From NCBI RefSeq assembly GCF_011752525.1, contig NZ_VWXI01000010.1, positions 124,001 through 188,000 on the forward strand: DNA of 64,000 nucleotides, read 5' to 3'. This stretch comes from Pantoea sp. Cy-639. GTDB taxonomy: Bacteria > Pseudomonadota > Gammaproteobacteria > Pseudomonadales > Pseudomonadaceae. A program made the position numbers and the translations under genes. Shown here one piece after another: positions 34,301 to 41,238 of this stretch; within the stretch, counting starts at the first letter, position 1; every line of letters starts with the position of its first letter. The notes under the pieces are model-generated. The model worked only from the letters and a program-made list of their open reading frames with translations, made no database searches and was not told the DNA's origin.

Positions 34301-35888
34301 CGATTCGCTGCTCAGTTGCTGGCAGCGCCGTCTCACTTTCCCAGGTTCATCCATCGAGCAAACCCAGAGTTATCGTTGGGCTGTCTTCAACTTGTCACTG
34401 CCGGTGCTGCCTGACCTGCCCGAGCAGGTCCGTTTCGCTCATGTCACCGAGCTGGCACTGTTTGAAGTGGGCCTTACAGCATTGCCCGAACAGTTCATAC
34501 GGGCGTTTCCAAACCTCAGCACATTAGAGCTCCCAGGCAATCAGCTCACCCAACTGCCGTTGCAGCTCATGCAGATAAGAACACTGCGTAACCTGGACCT
34601 GTTCGCTAACCAGATCGTGCTGAGTCCGGCTCAAGCAACCATCCTGGCATGTTGTGAGGCTCTGGAGTACGTCAACTTGTCGTTCAATCCACTTGGGCGC
34701 GCGTTCTCGTTGAGCGGACTTGGCCGGCTGCGCCGATTGCATATGCGCAGTACGGGGATCCGCGATCTACCTAATGCACTGACGGATAGACCGGACTTGC
34801 TTCTGGCCGATTTGCGTGACAATCAGATTGTTGAGTTGCCTGAGCACTTCTACCGAGCGCCCGGGTGGATACGCCGCAGCATTCTACTGAGGGGTAATCC
34901 GTTGACCGAGGCGCAGAGCTTGCGCTTGCGTGTCTCCATGGAAACCGTGGGAACACTCCGTGAAGAGGTGGTCGTCGATACCCAGCATTCTCGTCAACGT
35001 TGGCTGGATGCCTGTCAGAGCACCCGCAGAGGGGTATTTTCATTGTGCTGGGACAATGTCCAGTCTGCACCTCGGGCAGGTGAGTTTTTCTCCATGCTCA
35101 CGCTGTTGCTGCGTTCGGCCGATTTTCATCAACGCCCGCAAGCATTGGCGGAGCGCGTCTACGCGATGATCATGGCCATGTCGGAACACACCAGCTTGCG
35201 CGAGGAGCTGTTCAATGAAGTGGGCGAAACCAATTGTCAGGACGGTGCGGCGCTTTGTTTCAGCAACCTGGAGCTGCGCATGCTGGTGTGGCAGACGCAA
35301 CGCAGTGTCGATAACAGAGAGGAAGGCTTGCTGCATCTGGGGCGACAGTTGTGGCGCCTGGACCAGGTAAACCTCATCGCAATCGAGGATGTACAAGCCC
35401 GGCGTGCAGGCGGGGCGGATCCTGATGAAATCGAGGTCGGGTTGGCCTATCGAATCTCCTTGCGCGATACGCTCGACTTACCTGTGCAACCAGGTGACAT
35501 GCTGTTCAGGAGGGCGGCACGGGTGGACGAGGCGCGTGTCGCAGCTGCACTGGCGCGTGTCCAGGAAGCAGAAACGTCAGCTGCAATTGCTGCCTCTCTT
35601 GTAGAGCGTTCATTCTGGCAGGACCATTTGCAGCAGACCTATAGAGCACGGTTCGAGACTGTCGATGCGCCTTTTCATGAGCAACTGGCTGCACTGATGG
35701 ATGAGCACACCGTCATGGACGGTGAGCGGGTGACTGAAATGAATCGCGTGCGAGATGCTCGGCGGGCCGCACAGCATCAATTGATGGAGGAACTGACCAT
35801 CGCCGCACTGGGGGCCGAGGGTGAACCGCAGGCCAGCAGTGGAGCCGATGAGCCCCTGTCCCCGGGGGCCTCTGCAGCTCAAGATTGA
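31305..35888 (+). CDS. Large LRR protein with NEL-type E3 ubiquitin ligase domain (effector/toxin)
   Basis: A 1,527-residue protein. The first ~1,000 residues resemble the large N-terminal region (DUF6543, dermonecrotic-toxin-like) of Pseudomonas NEL proteins, with hydrophobic segments near residues 410-430 and 455-475. Leucine-rich repeats run from about 1,042 to 1,198 (for example LSTLELPGNQLTQLP). The C-terminal NEL domain has putative catalytic Cys1311 in GETNCQDG and ends around residue 1,500. NEL enzymes attach ubiquitin to host proteins, so the target should be a eukaryote. No secretion signal or type III gene is visible. Base composition is visibly less GC-rich than the flanks, suggesting transfer. 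The ATG at 31305 has only a weak ribosome site. Confidence 0.85.
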   Translation: MQADQASTVPDALALAQAYQDSIIAKRLPGWLTAASAQELQQLRIALRRSLDTRRKLSRVMAQLEGIDTFATPILASQMQTKFGHEYNVRRWEMLVGKREIVINSIPVGAHLSEVKYEPMPLVEVALRNFTEAQCASDRTQEGAQPRGNRLLNPRQGDVTPPGADQFARFCRELDLGAQYQRHLDTVLQPAVGFDQPSAAPRLLADTQRDALLVDAYEAKLKGVLTGAELQLIVELCNDDVLGRLNGDLVVANRLQLLGYAMQQIVVLAVMDEGFIRNTVKRVLVHIPDDEQGAWCAFDSLRDFANALGRRLREPAYQAFFSRFVCRRDSQAFYGEIIPAYADLATLANYDLDETLEPYGMPLFNTLATARIAQIKDDASLIAVPVAKLDREVEAAHDRRLAAEGWTLLNLAGLFVPAIGAGLLAITAWKLLGEVYHGMAAWREGDDNEALGHLLNVAGDVATMTLTSAGLLLTRRIWQGATLVDELVPAQLEDGTVRLWNQDLTPFRVAAPAPGAVRDAQGIHRLGERAWVEIDGGYYAVEQRTTTGDWRLSARESHAPLLCHNGAGAWRLWSEQPAQWDDRHVMFRRLGEQVRGLDDEQVDQALAAHALDADHLRALHVHGQPPDSALLDTVLRIKLDQRIRNVIGELQSGETVTDQVVLGHARSMLESITNSDAGLAEHMSSRRRELFQRLYDSAQEADSPSVALLRRAFSSLHGPAARELLNAASVADRRLLEVDGRISLRLSEAAHDCVQRIRTARAFEAFVIDSAQDADTARAAVAMSKYLPNASTGIRWRLFEPGREANLELLASEHGARHYGLLHRAGRFQLLDDQGRATGAPGELFEVMASAYDQEQRQALGVGDPVAHNLRVLLGRHVKARRAEVQALFGQRLDNEVWFRPPQRLQDGRIGYPLTGRGEAGASNSRRPQALFATVRALYPSFTDEQTTTWINDVQAAGLNLEPELSRLGQELEALGTRLHQWQMRSPAGAQRIARRELRDSLLSCWQRRLTFPGSSIEQTQSYRWAVFNLSLPVLPDLPEQVRFAHVTELALFEVGLTALPEQFIRAFPNLSTLELPGNQLTQLPLQLMQIRTLRNLDLFANQIVLSPAQATILACCEALEYVNLSFNPLGRAFSLSGLGRLRRLHMRSTGIRDLPNALTDRPDLLLADLRDNQIVELPEHFYRAPGWIRRSILLRGNPLTEAQSLRLRVSMETVGTLREEVVVDTQHSRQRWLDACQSTRRGVFSLCWDNVQSAPRAGEFFSMLTLLLRSADFHQRPQALAERVYAMIMAMSEHTSLREELFNEVGETNCQDGAALCFSNLELRMLVWQTQRSVDNREEGLLHLGRQLWRLDQVNLIAIEDVQARRAGGADPDEIEVGLAYRISLRDTLDLPVQPGDMLFRRAARVDEARVAAALARVQEAETSAAIAASLVERSFWQDHLQQTYRARFETVDAPFHEQLAALMDEHTVMDGERVTEMNRVRDARRAAQHQLMEELTIAALGAEGEPQASSGADEPLSPGASAAQD

Positions 35889-35951
35889 TTGCGGTGGCCC
35901 AGACTGTGCCGTTCTTGCACAAGCATCTGGGCAAAGCCCGGGCCCGCTGCT

Positions 35952-35991
35952 CGGGATGTTCAAGGCGCGCGGGCACGCCGTGAACATCCCG
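35952..35991. terminator. Long hairpin between convergent genes
   Basis: CGGGATGTTCA (35952-35962) and TGAACATCCCG (35981-35991) form a perfect 11-bp stem around an 18-base loop that itself holds GGCG/CGCC. It lies between the end of the NEL gene (35888) and the end of the beta-propeller gene (36017). There is no T run, so it is at best a non-canonical bidirectional terminator. Confidence 0.5.
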
Positions 35992-36016
35992 GGTCGGTCA
36001 CCTGCCTTTCCCCCGG

Positions 36017-37069
36017 TCAGAGCTGCACCCGCCGCAACCAGCCACGCAAGGGCACCTCAGCGCCATGCGGCCCCGGCAGCGTGCGGCCCACCAGGCCCAT
36101 GCCCTCGCTGACCAGCACAGTGTCCTGTACCCGACACAGGTTGGACGGCGTATCCAGGCCACGGGCAAGCACCGTCACCTGGTCGTTGCCCAGGTCGCAC
36201 TGCAGCAGTCTCCCGCTGAAACGGGTGAACCCGCCATGCAGGGTCTCACCGCTCCAGCTGGCGGGCAGGGGCTGCTGCAGGCTGTCGCAGAGTTCCAGCA
36301 CCAGCAGGTTGCCTTCGACGGTCAGCGCCAGGCCGGTGGGCAGTTGCAGGCCGCGTACCAGCACCTCGATATGCCCGCTGGCCGGCCAGACCCGGATCAC
36401 CTGGCCGGCCCGCGCGGCAAAGTCGATGCCCTTGCGGCCCGGATCGCCGTGCAGTTCACCGGAGAACAGACTGATCAGCACGGCGTCCGTGGCCGGTTCA
36501 TGGACCAGGGTGACGGGCACCGCTTCCTGGCCTTGCGCCAGTTCCGGCAACTGCACCAGCACGCATTCCGGCTGGCCGGCGCTGAACTCCACCAACTGGT
36601 TGGTGTCCGGCTTGACCGCCAGCCAACTGCGCCGGGGCGGGTAGTAGCACAGTGCGTTGAGGTTGCCGTGGCTATGGAAGATCGGCTCGGGCGGGCTGAA
36701 CTGCAGGTCGAGCAGACACGAGCCGCCGACATAGTCGGTCTGGCTGGCCAGGCAGTGGCCGTCACCGCAGGCGATGTCCGACAACCCCATGACTTCATCG
36801 CGCAGCATGCGCGCCTGCATGTTCATGGCGCGGAAACCTTGCGCCACGGTTTCGCGGGGCAGGTAGCCGCCGGGGGTGTCCGGGTCCGGGCGCAGCCGGC
36901 TGAGCCGGCCGCTGAACGGTTGCTCGGCCTGGCCCGAGCCTGCTTCGGCCAGCAGCAGGCTGCCGTCGGTTTGCAGGCACAGGCCGCGGGGGTTGAGCAG
37001 GTCCTCGGCGATGATCGCGCTGGGGCGCAGGGTCTCGCGGGGCGATGGCGGTATCTCGATCGATGGCAT
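36017..37069 (-). CDS. Beta-propeller protein (SMP-30/NHL-like), last gene of ebo operon
   Basis: 350 residues with no signal peptide. Repeated blade-like segments (PRGLCLQTDGSLLLAEAG, LNALCYYPPRRSWLAVKP, LPTGLALTVEGNLLVLE, LDTPSNLCRVQDTVLVSEG) resemble the ScyD/gluconolactonase class of propellers. No catalytic residues can be assigned. It starts 32 bases after the 603-residue VioB-like gene, with GGGAG 7 bases before the ATG at 37069. Cyanobacterial scytonemin loci also combine ebo genes with propeller proteins (ScyD/ScyF), which makes the association notable. Function unknown. Confidence 0.7.
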   Translation of the reverse strand: MPSIEIPPSPRETLRPSAIIAEDLLNPRGLCLQTDGSLLLAEAGSGQAEQPFSGRLSRLRPDPDTPGGYLPRETVAQGFRAMNMQARMLRDEVMGLSDIACGDGHCLASQTDYVGGSCLLDLQFSPPEPIFHSHGNLNALCYYPPRRSWLAVKPDTNQLVEFSAGQPECVLVQLPELAQGQEAVPVTLVHEPATDAVLISLFSGELHGDPGRKGIDFAARAGQVIRVWPASGHIEVLVRGLQLPTGLALTVEGNLLVLELCDSLQQPLPASWSGETLHGGFTRFSGRLLQCDLGNDQVTVLARGLDTPSNLCRVQDTVLVSEGMGLVGRTLPGPHGAEVPLRGWLRRVQL

Positions 37070-37101
37070 GGGCACTCTCCCAGGGCTGGTCAGGGGCGTG
37101 G

Positions 37102-38913
37102 CTACTGCGGCGGCTGCCAGGGCTCGCCGGTCAGGTAGGCGCGCAGCAGCGCACGCTGGCTGGGCGACATCGAGCGGACCACGGGCATGTACAGCGTGGT
37201 GCCCTTGTAGGCGTCCGCGGTGCGGGCAAGGATCGGCGCCTTGGCGGCCATGATCGCGTCGGGCTGGTTCAGTGGAATGAAGCGCGACATGGCGGGGAAT
37301 GCCAGGTAGTGGAAGCGCAGCACGTTCGGGTACACCTGCTGCCAGGTGATGCGGCTGCCCCTGGGGATGCCGAAGTCGGTCTGGGCATACTTGCGCAGGT
37401 TGGTGAAGTAGCCGCCATTGGCCTGGCCGTTGACGGTGTAGGTCAGCGCGACAAAGCCGGCCTGGGCGGTGGTGCCGGATTTCACCCCCACCTTCAGGCT
37501 GACGGCGAGCTGGCCGGTGTTCACCGTGATCGAGCTCGGGTAGTCGAGGAAACGCCAGTATTGCGGCGCCAGGTAGGACGGTCCCGAAGGCGCGCCCTTG
37601 ATGTCGATCTCAGCGGGGTGCTGGACTGCGCCCCCGAGGTAGCGGACCTGGAGCGTGATCGGCAGGCCGTTGGGGTAGTCCTCGAGGTAGACGTTGCGCT
37701 GGTCGGCGTACACCCGATAGACCGACTCGGTGACGGCCAGGCCGGTGCCGGCGACTGTGCCGGGGGCGTTGAGACTCAGCGGATTGGTCCGCAGCGCATT
37801 GAGCTGGTTGCTGGTCATGGGCAGGTCGACGAGGCCACCGTACACGTAGTAGTTGAGCAGTGGGTTGGCCTTCGGGTCGAGGGTGCCCAGCGGGGTCGAG
37901 CCTGCGGCGATACTGACCAGGCCGTAGTTCGCATTGGGCCCGATGGGACTGGTGATGTCGTCGCGGATGGCCCTGAAGGTCTCTTTCGGGATGAGGTTGA
38001 CCATGTCGATGCTGAAGAAACCATTGCCGGCCAGGTCGGCATAGCCGGTGCTGCCGGTGTCCCGATTGACCAACTGGCGGCCCGCCTGGCAACTGGCCGG
38101 CTCGCCGGCGAAGGCCGGGGCCAGGGTGCCGACGACCCGACCAATGCTCGGGTTCGGGGTATAGCGGCCGGCGGCATAGTCGGCGTCCAGTTGCGCGGTG
38201 GTCATCGCAGGGCACATCTCGAACATCACGAAGCGCAGCACGATCCCGGTCGCCCCCGGGGCGTTGATGATCGCGCGCAGGCCTGCGCTGTTCTTGTTCC
38301 AGCTGACGATGCTGCTCAACGGGAAGGTCAGTTGGAACGTGCCACTCAGGCGAAACGAGCCTGGCGCGTCCATCGAGCTGGGCAGCAGCACGCGCTTCTT
38401 CACATCCAGGCTGCTGCACACGGTGTTGCACTTGACCAGCAGTTGTACGTCATCGTTGCCGCCGATCTGCAGGCCGCCGACGAAGATCTGCGTGGTGGTC
38501 GTGGAGGTCGGGTCCAGATCCACCATCATCGGTCCGGACACCGGCCCCTGGCCGGTGAGTGGATCGGTCGAGCCGAGCAGGTAGACCGGCCTGCCCACCA
38601 GGTCGCCGGTGGTGGCGACGCTGCCTGGGCTGCCTTGGGAACTGATCTTGGCATCCTGCAGGTCGACCACATGCTGGCCATAGTGATTCCAGCCGCCGGC
38701 GGTGTAGTAGTCGCCGGTGGGCGCGTTGATCATGCTGTTGAGCTGGTCGTCGCCATAGGGTTGGGCGCCAGGCGCCAGGGTCGAGGTGGTCAGGTCGAAC
38801 AACGGCCAGTTCGGATTGCCGTTGTAAGGAATGCTCGGTGAGTTGTTGGGCAGGCTGACGTCGGTGCGGATGCCACCCCAGAAGTTCACGCGCGGGCCAT
38901 TCAGGATGCTCAT
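37102..38913 (-). CDS. VioB N-terminal-like protein, copy B (603 aa)
   Basis: 603 residues, no signal peptide, so probably cytoplasmic. It opens MSILNGPRVNFWGG, like the VioB opening MSILDFPRIHFRG. It closes with FPAMSRFIPLN...YMPVVRSMSPSQRALL, like the middle of VioB (YPFMSDK...YMPSTRELSAPKARLFL; VioB quoted from memory). The ferritin-like catalytic half of VioB/RebD/StaD, which couples imine-type amino-acid products, is absent because the protein ends there. It shares both end motifs with the 785-residue protein at 41239, so the two are paralogues. Its ATG overlaps the stop of the c-heme gene by 4 bases. Enzymatic role unknown. Confidence 0.65.
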   Translation of the reverse strand: MSILNGPRVNFWGGIRTDVSLPNNSPSIPYNGNPNWPLFDLTTSTLAPGAQPYGDDQLNSMINAPTGDYYTAGGWNHYGQHVVDLQDAKISSQGSPGSVATTGDLVGRPVYLLGSTDPLTGQGPVSGPMMVDLDPTSTTTTQIFVGGLQIGGNDDVQLLVKCNTVCSSLDVKKRVLLPSSMDAPGSFRLSGTFQLTFPLSSIVSWNKNSAGLRAIINAPGATGIVLRFVMFEMCPAMTTAQLDADYAAGRYTPNPSIGRVVGTLAPAFAGEPASCQAGRQLVNRDTGSTGYADLAGNGFFSIDMVNLIPKETFRAIRDDITSPIGPNANYGLVSIAAGSTPLGTLDPKANPLLNYYVYGGLVDLPMTSNQLNALRTNPLSLNAPGTVAGTGLAVTESVYRVYADQRNVYLEDYPNGLPITLQVRYLGGAVQHPAEIDIKGAPSGPSYLAPQYWRFLDYPSSITVNTGQLAVSLKVGVKSGTTAQAGFVALTYTVNGQANGGYFTNLRKYAQTDFGIPRGSRITWQQVYPNVLRFHYLAFPAMSRFIPLNQPDAIMAAKAPILARTADAYKGTTLYMPVVRSMSPSQRALLRAYLTGEPWQPPQ

Positions 38914-40208
38914 GGTTCAGTCCTCGTCCAGGTTGGGGTCGCGAGCGGCGACTTGGCGAATTTGAACAGGTAGGAATAGTCGGACTTGTACGGGCTCTTG
39001 ACCGGCGTGGCCATGGAATGGCAGTTCATGCAGCTGCTGTTGGGCTGGATGTAGCTCTCCAGGGTCACGTTGGCCGAGAGCGCCGGAGTCGGCTGGCCCA
39101 GCGGGTTGCCGGGGTTGTCGGGGAAGCGCGGACGCTGGGTGGTGACCAGTTGGTAGTACTTCAGCACGCTGTTCTGCAGGCCCGGATCGCTGCGGTAACG
39201 GGCATTGACCTGCTGGGTGTCGGCGGCGATCGGGTAGAGCCGGTCCAGCGGGTTCGGCGTCTGGAACGTGGTGCCGGGCTTGGGCACGCAGACCAGGTGC
39301 ACGCCTTGGGTCTGCCAGTTGCAGGGCGACTGGTTGAGACTGGCGGCGGGCGCGCTGGGGTTGAAGTACGAGTAGTTCACCCCGGCGACTGGCTGGTCTA
39401 CCCATTGGCCGTTGCGTTGCGCCTTGGGTGGCACGTTGTCGACCTGCTCGAAGGTCGACCAGATCCACTGCGGGTAGCCACTGGCCTTGGTGATGATGTG
39501 CAGGCCGACCAGGCCCAGGTAGGCGTTGCCGACCCCGATGGGCCGGCCCTGGCTGTCGAACCGGGTCACCTGCGCGTTGAGGGTCAGGTAGCGGCTGGCG
39601 TTGTCGCGGGGGGTGAGGATGCGCCAGCTCGACTTGATCTCGATGGCACCATAGGGAAAGCGGATGTCACGGGCCTTGCCGACCACATCGGCATTGTAGA
39701 ACTGGTTGGCGAGGATGTAGTTGTAGGACGTCTGGTTGGCCGAGATGTCGTAGTAGGTCGGGTTGCCGGCCTGATCGATCAGCCAGCCGCCGACAGCCTG
39801 GTCGACGGCATTGACCTGGGAGCTGTTCTTCAGCGCGGCGATGTTGATGATGCTCAGGTTGCGGGCGGCCAGCGGGGTGTTCCACGGCCCTGGGTTGGCC
39901 GCGCCGGGCAGGAAGATCTCGGCCACCGTCTTGTAGGTCTGCCAGACGGTATAGCCGGCGGCACCGGGCTGCCGGGTACAGTCCGGGTTGCCGCGACGTC
40001 CGGCCATGGCGGGCCAGTTCAGGGCCACGAACATCTGCCAGCTGTACTGGTCGAATTGCGCCTGGCTGGCATCGGCGGCTGGTGCGCGGCTGGGCGTCTG
40101 GCAGTCGAGGGTGCTGGCCAGGGTGGCCGGCATGGCCTGTTCCCTGGCCAGCAACGGCAGGCTCACCAGGCCCAGCAGCAACATGGACACGCGAAATGGG
40201 GTTTTCAT
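38910..40208 (-). CDS. Exported single-CxxCH heme protein, copy B (432 aa)
   Basis: 432 residues with a signal peptide (hydrophobic MLLLGLVSLPLLA). One c-type heme site, CMNCH, lies near residue 391, close to the C-terminus. The body contains QYSWQMFVALNWPA near the start and LVGLHIITKASGYPQWIWSTFEQVDN in the middle; the latter matches SGLHVINKLNPGWVWTTFENRNN of the 379-residue protein at 43607, so the two are paralogues. It should be periplasmic and redox-active. It is coupled by a 4-base overlap to the VioB-like copy B. The family is not one I can name with certainty. Confidence 0.75.
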   Translation of the reverse strand: MKTPFRVSMLLLGLVSLPLLAREQAMPATLASTLDCQTPSRAPAADASQAQFDQYSWQMFVALNWPAMAGRRGNPDCTRQPGAAGYTVWQTYKTVAEIFLPGAANPGPWNTPLAARNLSIINIAALKNSSQVNAVDQAVGGWLIDQAGNPTYYDISANQTSYNYILANQFYNADVVGKARDIRFPYGAIEIKSSWRILTPRDNASRYLTLNAQVTRFDSQGRPIGVGNAYLGLVGLHIITKASGYPQWIWSTFEQVDNVPPKAQRNGQWVDQPVAGVNYSYFNPSAPAASLNQSPCNWQTQGVHLVCVPKPGTTFQTPNPLDRLYPIAADTQQVNARYRSDPGLQNSVLKYYQLVTTQRPRFPDNPGNPLGQPTPALSANVTLESYIQPNSSCMNCHSMATPVKSPYKSDYSYLFKFAKSPLATPTWTRTEP

Positions 40209-40227
40209 GGCGATCCCTCGTCGTGGC

Positions 40228-41169
40228 TCAGGGTTTAGGCAGGGTCAATTGGTCCCACTGCGCCTTGCGGCCATTGCTCTGCGGGGTGGGCGGGTTGAAC
40301 AGCTGGCAGGGCGGCGGGTTGGACGGGCACATGGCCGCGACCTGGGCCCAGGTCTGGCGCGGGTCCGGCTGGACCCGGCGAAAGCCCCGGTAGTTCTGGC
40401 TGACGATCGGCGCGTTGGCGATGCTGGCATCGCCGGAGAAATAGAACGACTGCGGCGGTCGGAAGGGGGGTTGTCCCGAGGCGGTCTTGTAGAACGCAAA
40501 GCCGAACAGGATCGGCCCCTGGGGCGAGGCGAGGTCCAGGGCGTAGGCCTGCACGCTGCCGCCCAGGTGCTGGCTGCGCGCGGGGCTATAGGGCAGGTGC
40601 TTGACGAAGTCCTGGCGCGGCGGATGGTTCATGGGCGAGAACATGCAGCACGCCGGCATGTCCTTGGGGCGGTCCTGCGGGTAGGTCAGGAAGTACGCCT
40701 TGTTGCCCAGCGACACGAAGGAGCAGGTGTAGTTGTTGTCTTTGATCGGGAAGATCGGCAGGCAGTACTTCTCGTAGTGCTCCATCATCGCGCCGAAGCC
40801 GTCGCCGTCCGCCGGGATGTAGGTGCTGTCGTAGTAGCTGGTGCCGCGGGACACCGTGTAGTCCGACGGTGACAGGGTACTGGGTGGATCGCTGTAGGGC
40901 GGCGGGTTGCGCTGGTAGTTGCGCATCACCCGGTACATGGTCCACTCGCTGGTCCAGTAGGCGGGGAAGAACGGGTCGGAAGGATCACTGTCGGCGCGCT
41001 TGGCGATGCAATTGCCATTGCTCGCGTTGCAGCCCGCGTTGTTGTGCACGCCGCTGGTGAAGTACACCGCTCTGCTGAGAGGTACAGCGCCGCTGTCTGC
41101 CTGGGCCAGGGCCCAGGGGCAGAACAGCAGGCCCAGCAGCAACAGGCGGTTCAGAAGACTGAGGTTCAT
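40228..41169 (-). CDS. Exported protein of unknown family (313 aa)
   Basis: 313 residues with a clear signal peptide ending near ALAQADS. The mature part has numerous Cys (including an adjacent pair, ACCMF), many Pro/Tyr, and stretches such as TYIPADGDGFGAMMEHYEKYC and GFAFYKTASGQPPF. I do not recognise the family and see no catalytic motif. AGGAGT precedes the ATG. It sits 69 bases after VioB-like copy A, separated by a strong hairpin, and 19 bases before the c-heme copy B, so it lies between the two c-heme/VioB-like pairs. Confidence 0.7.
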   Translation of the reverse strand: MNLSLLNRLLLLGLLFCPWALAQADSGAVPLSRAVYFTSGVHNNAGCNASNGNCIAKRADSDPSDPFFPAYWTSEWTMYRVMRNYQRNPPPYSDPPSTLSPSDYTVSRGTSYYDSTYIPADGDGFGAMMEHYEKYCLPIFPIKDNNYTCSFVSLGNKAYFLTYPQDRPKDMPACCMFSPMNHPPRQDFVKHLPYSPARSQHLGGSVQAYALDLASPQGPILFGFAFYKTASGQPPFRPPQSFYFSGDASIANAPIVSQNYRGFRRVQPDPRQTWAQVAAMCPSNPPPCQLFNPPTPQSNGRKAQWDQLTLPKP

Positions 41170-41188
41170 GGGACACTCCTGTGAAATG

Positions 41189-41213
41189 CCGGGTGACAGG
41201 CCCTGTCACCCGG
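41189..41213 (-). other. Intercistronic perfect hairpin in ebo operon
   Basis: CCGGGTGACAG, loop of 3 bases, CTGTCACCCGG: an 11-bp perfect stem in the 69-base gap between VioB-like copy A (ends 41239) and the exported protein (starts 41169). No U run follows on the transcribed strand, so it looks more like an RNA-stability or processing element, or a weak attenuator, than a terminator. Confidence 0.6.
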
Positions 41214-41238
41214 TGTGCTGGGGCAAGTGGCGTGCGCC

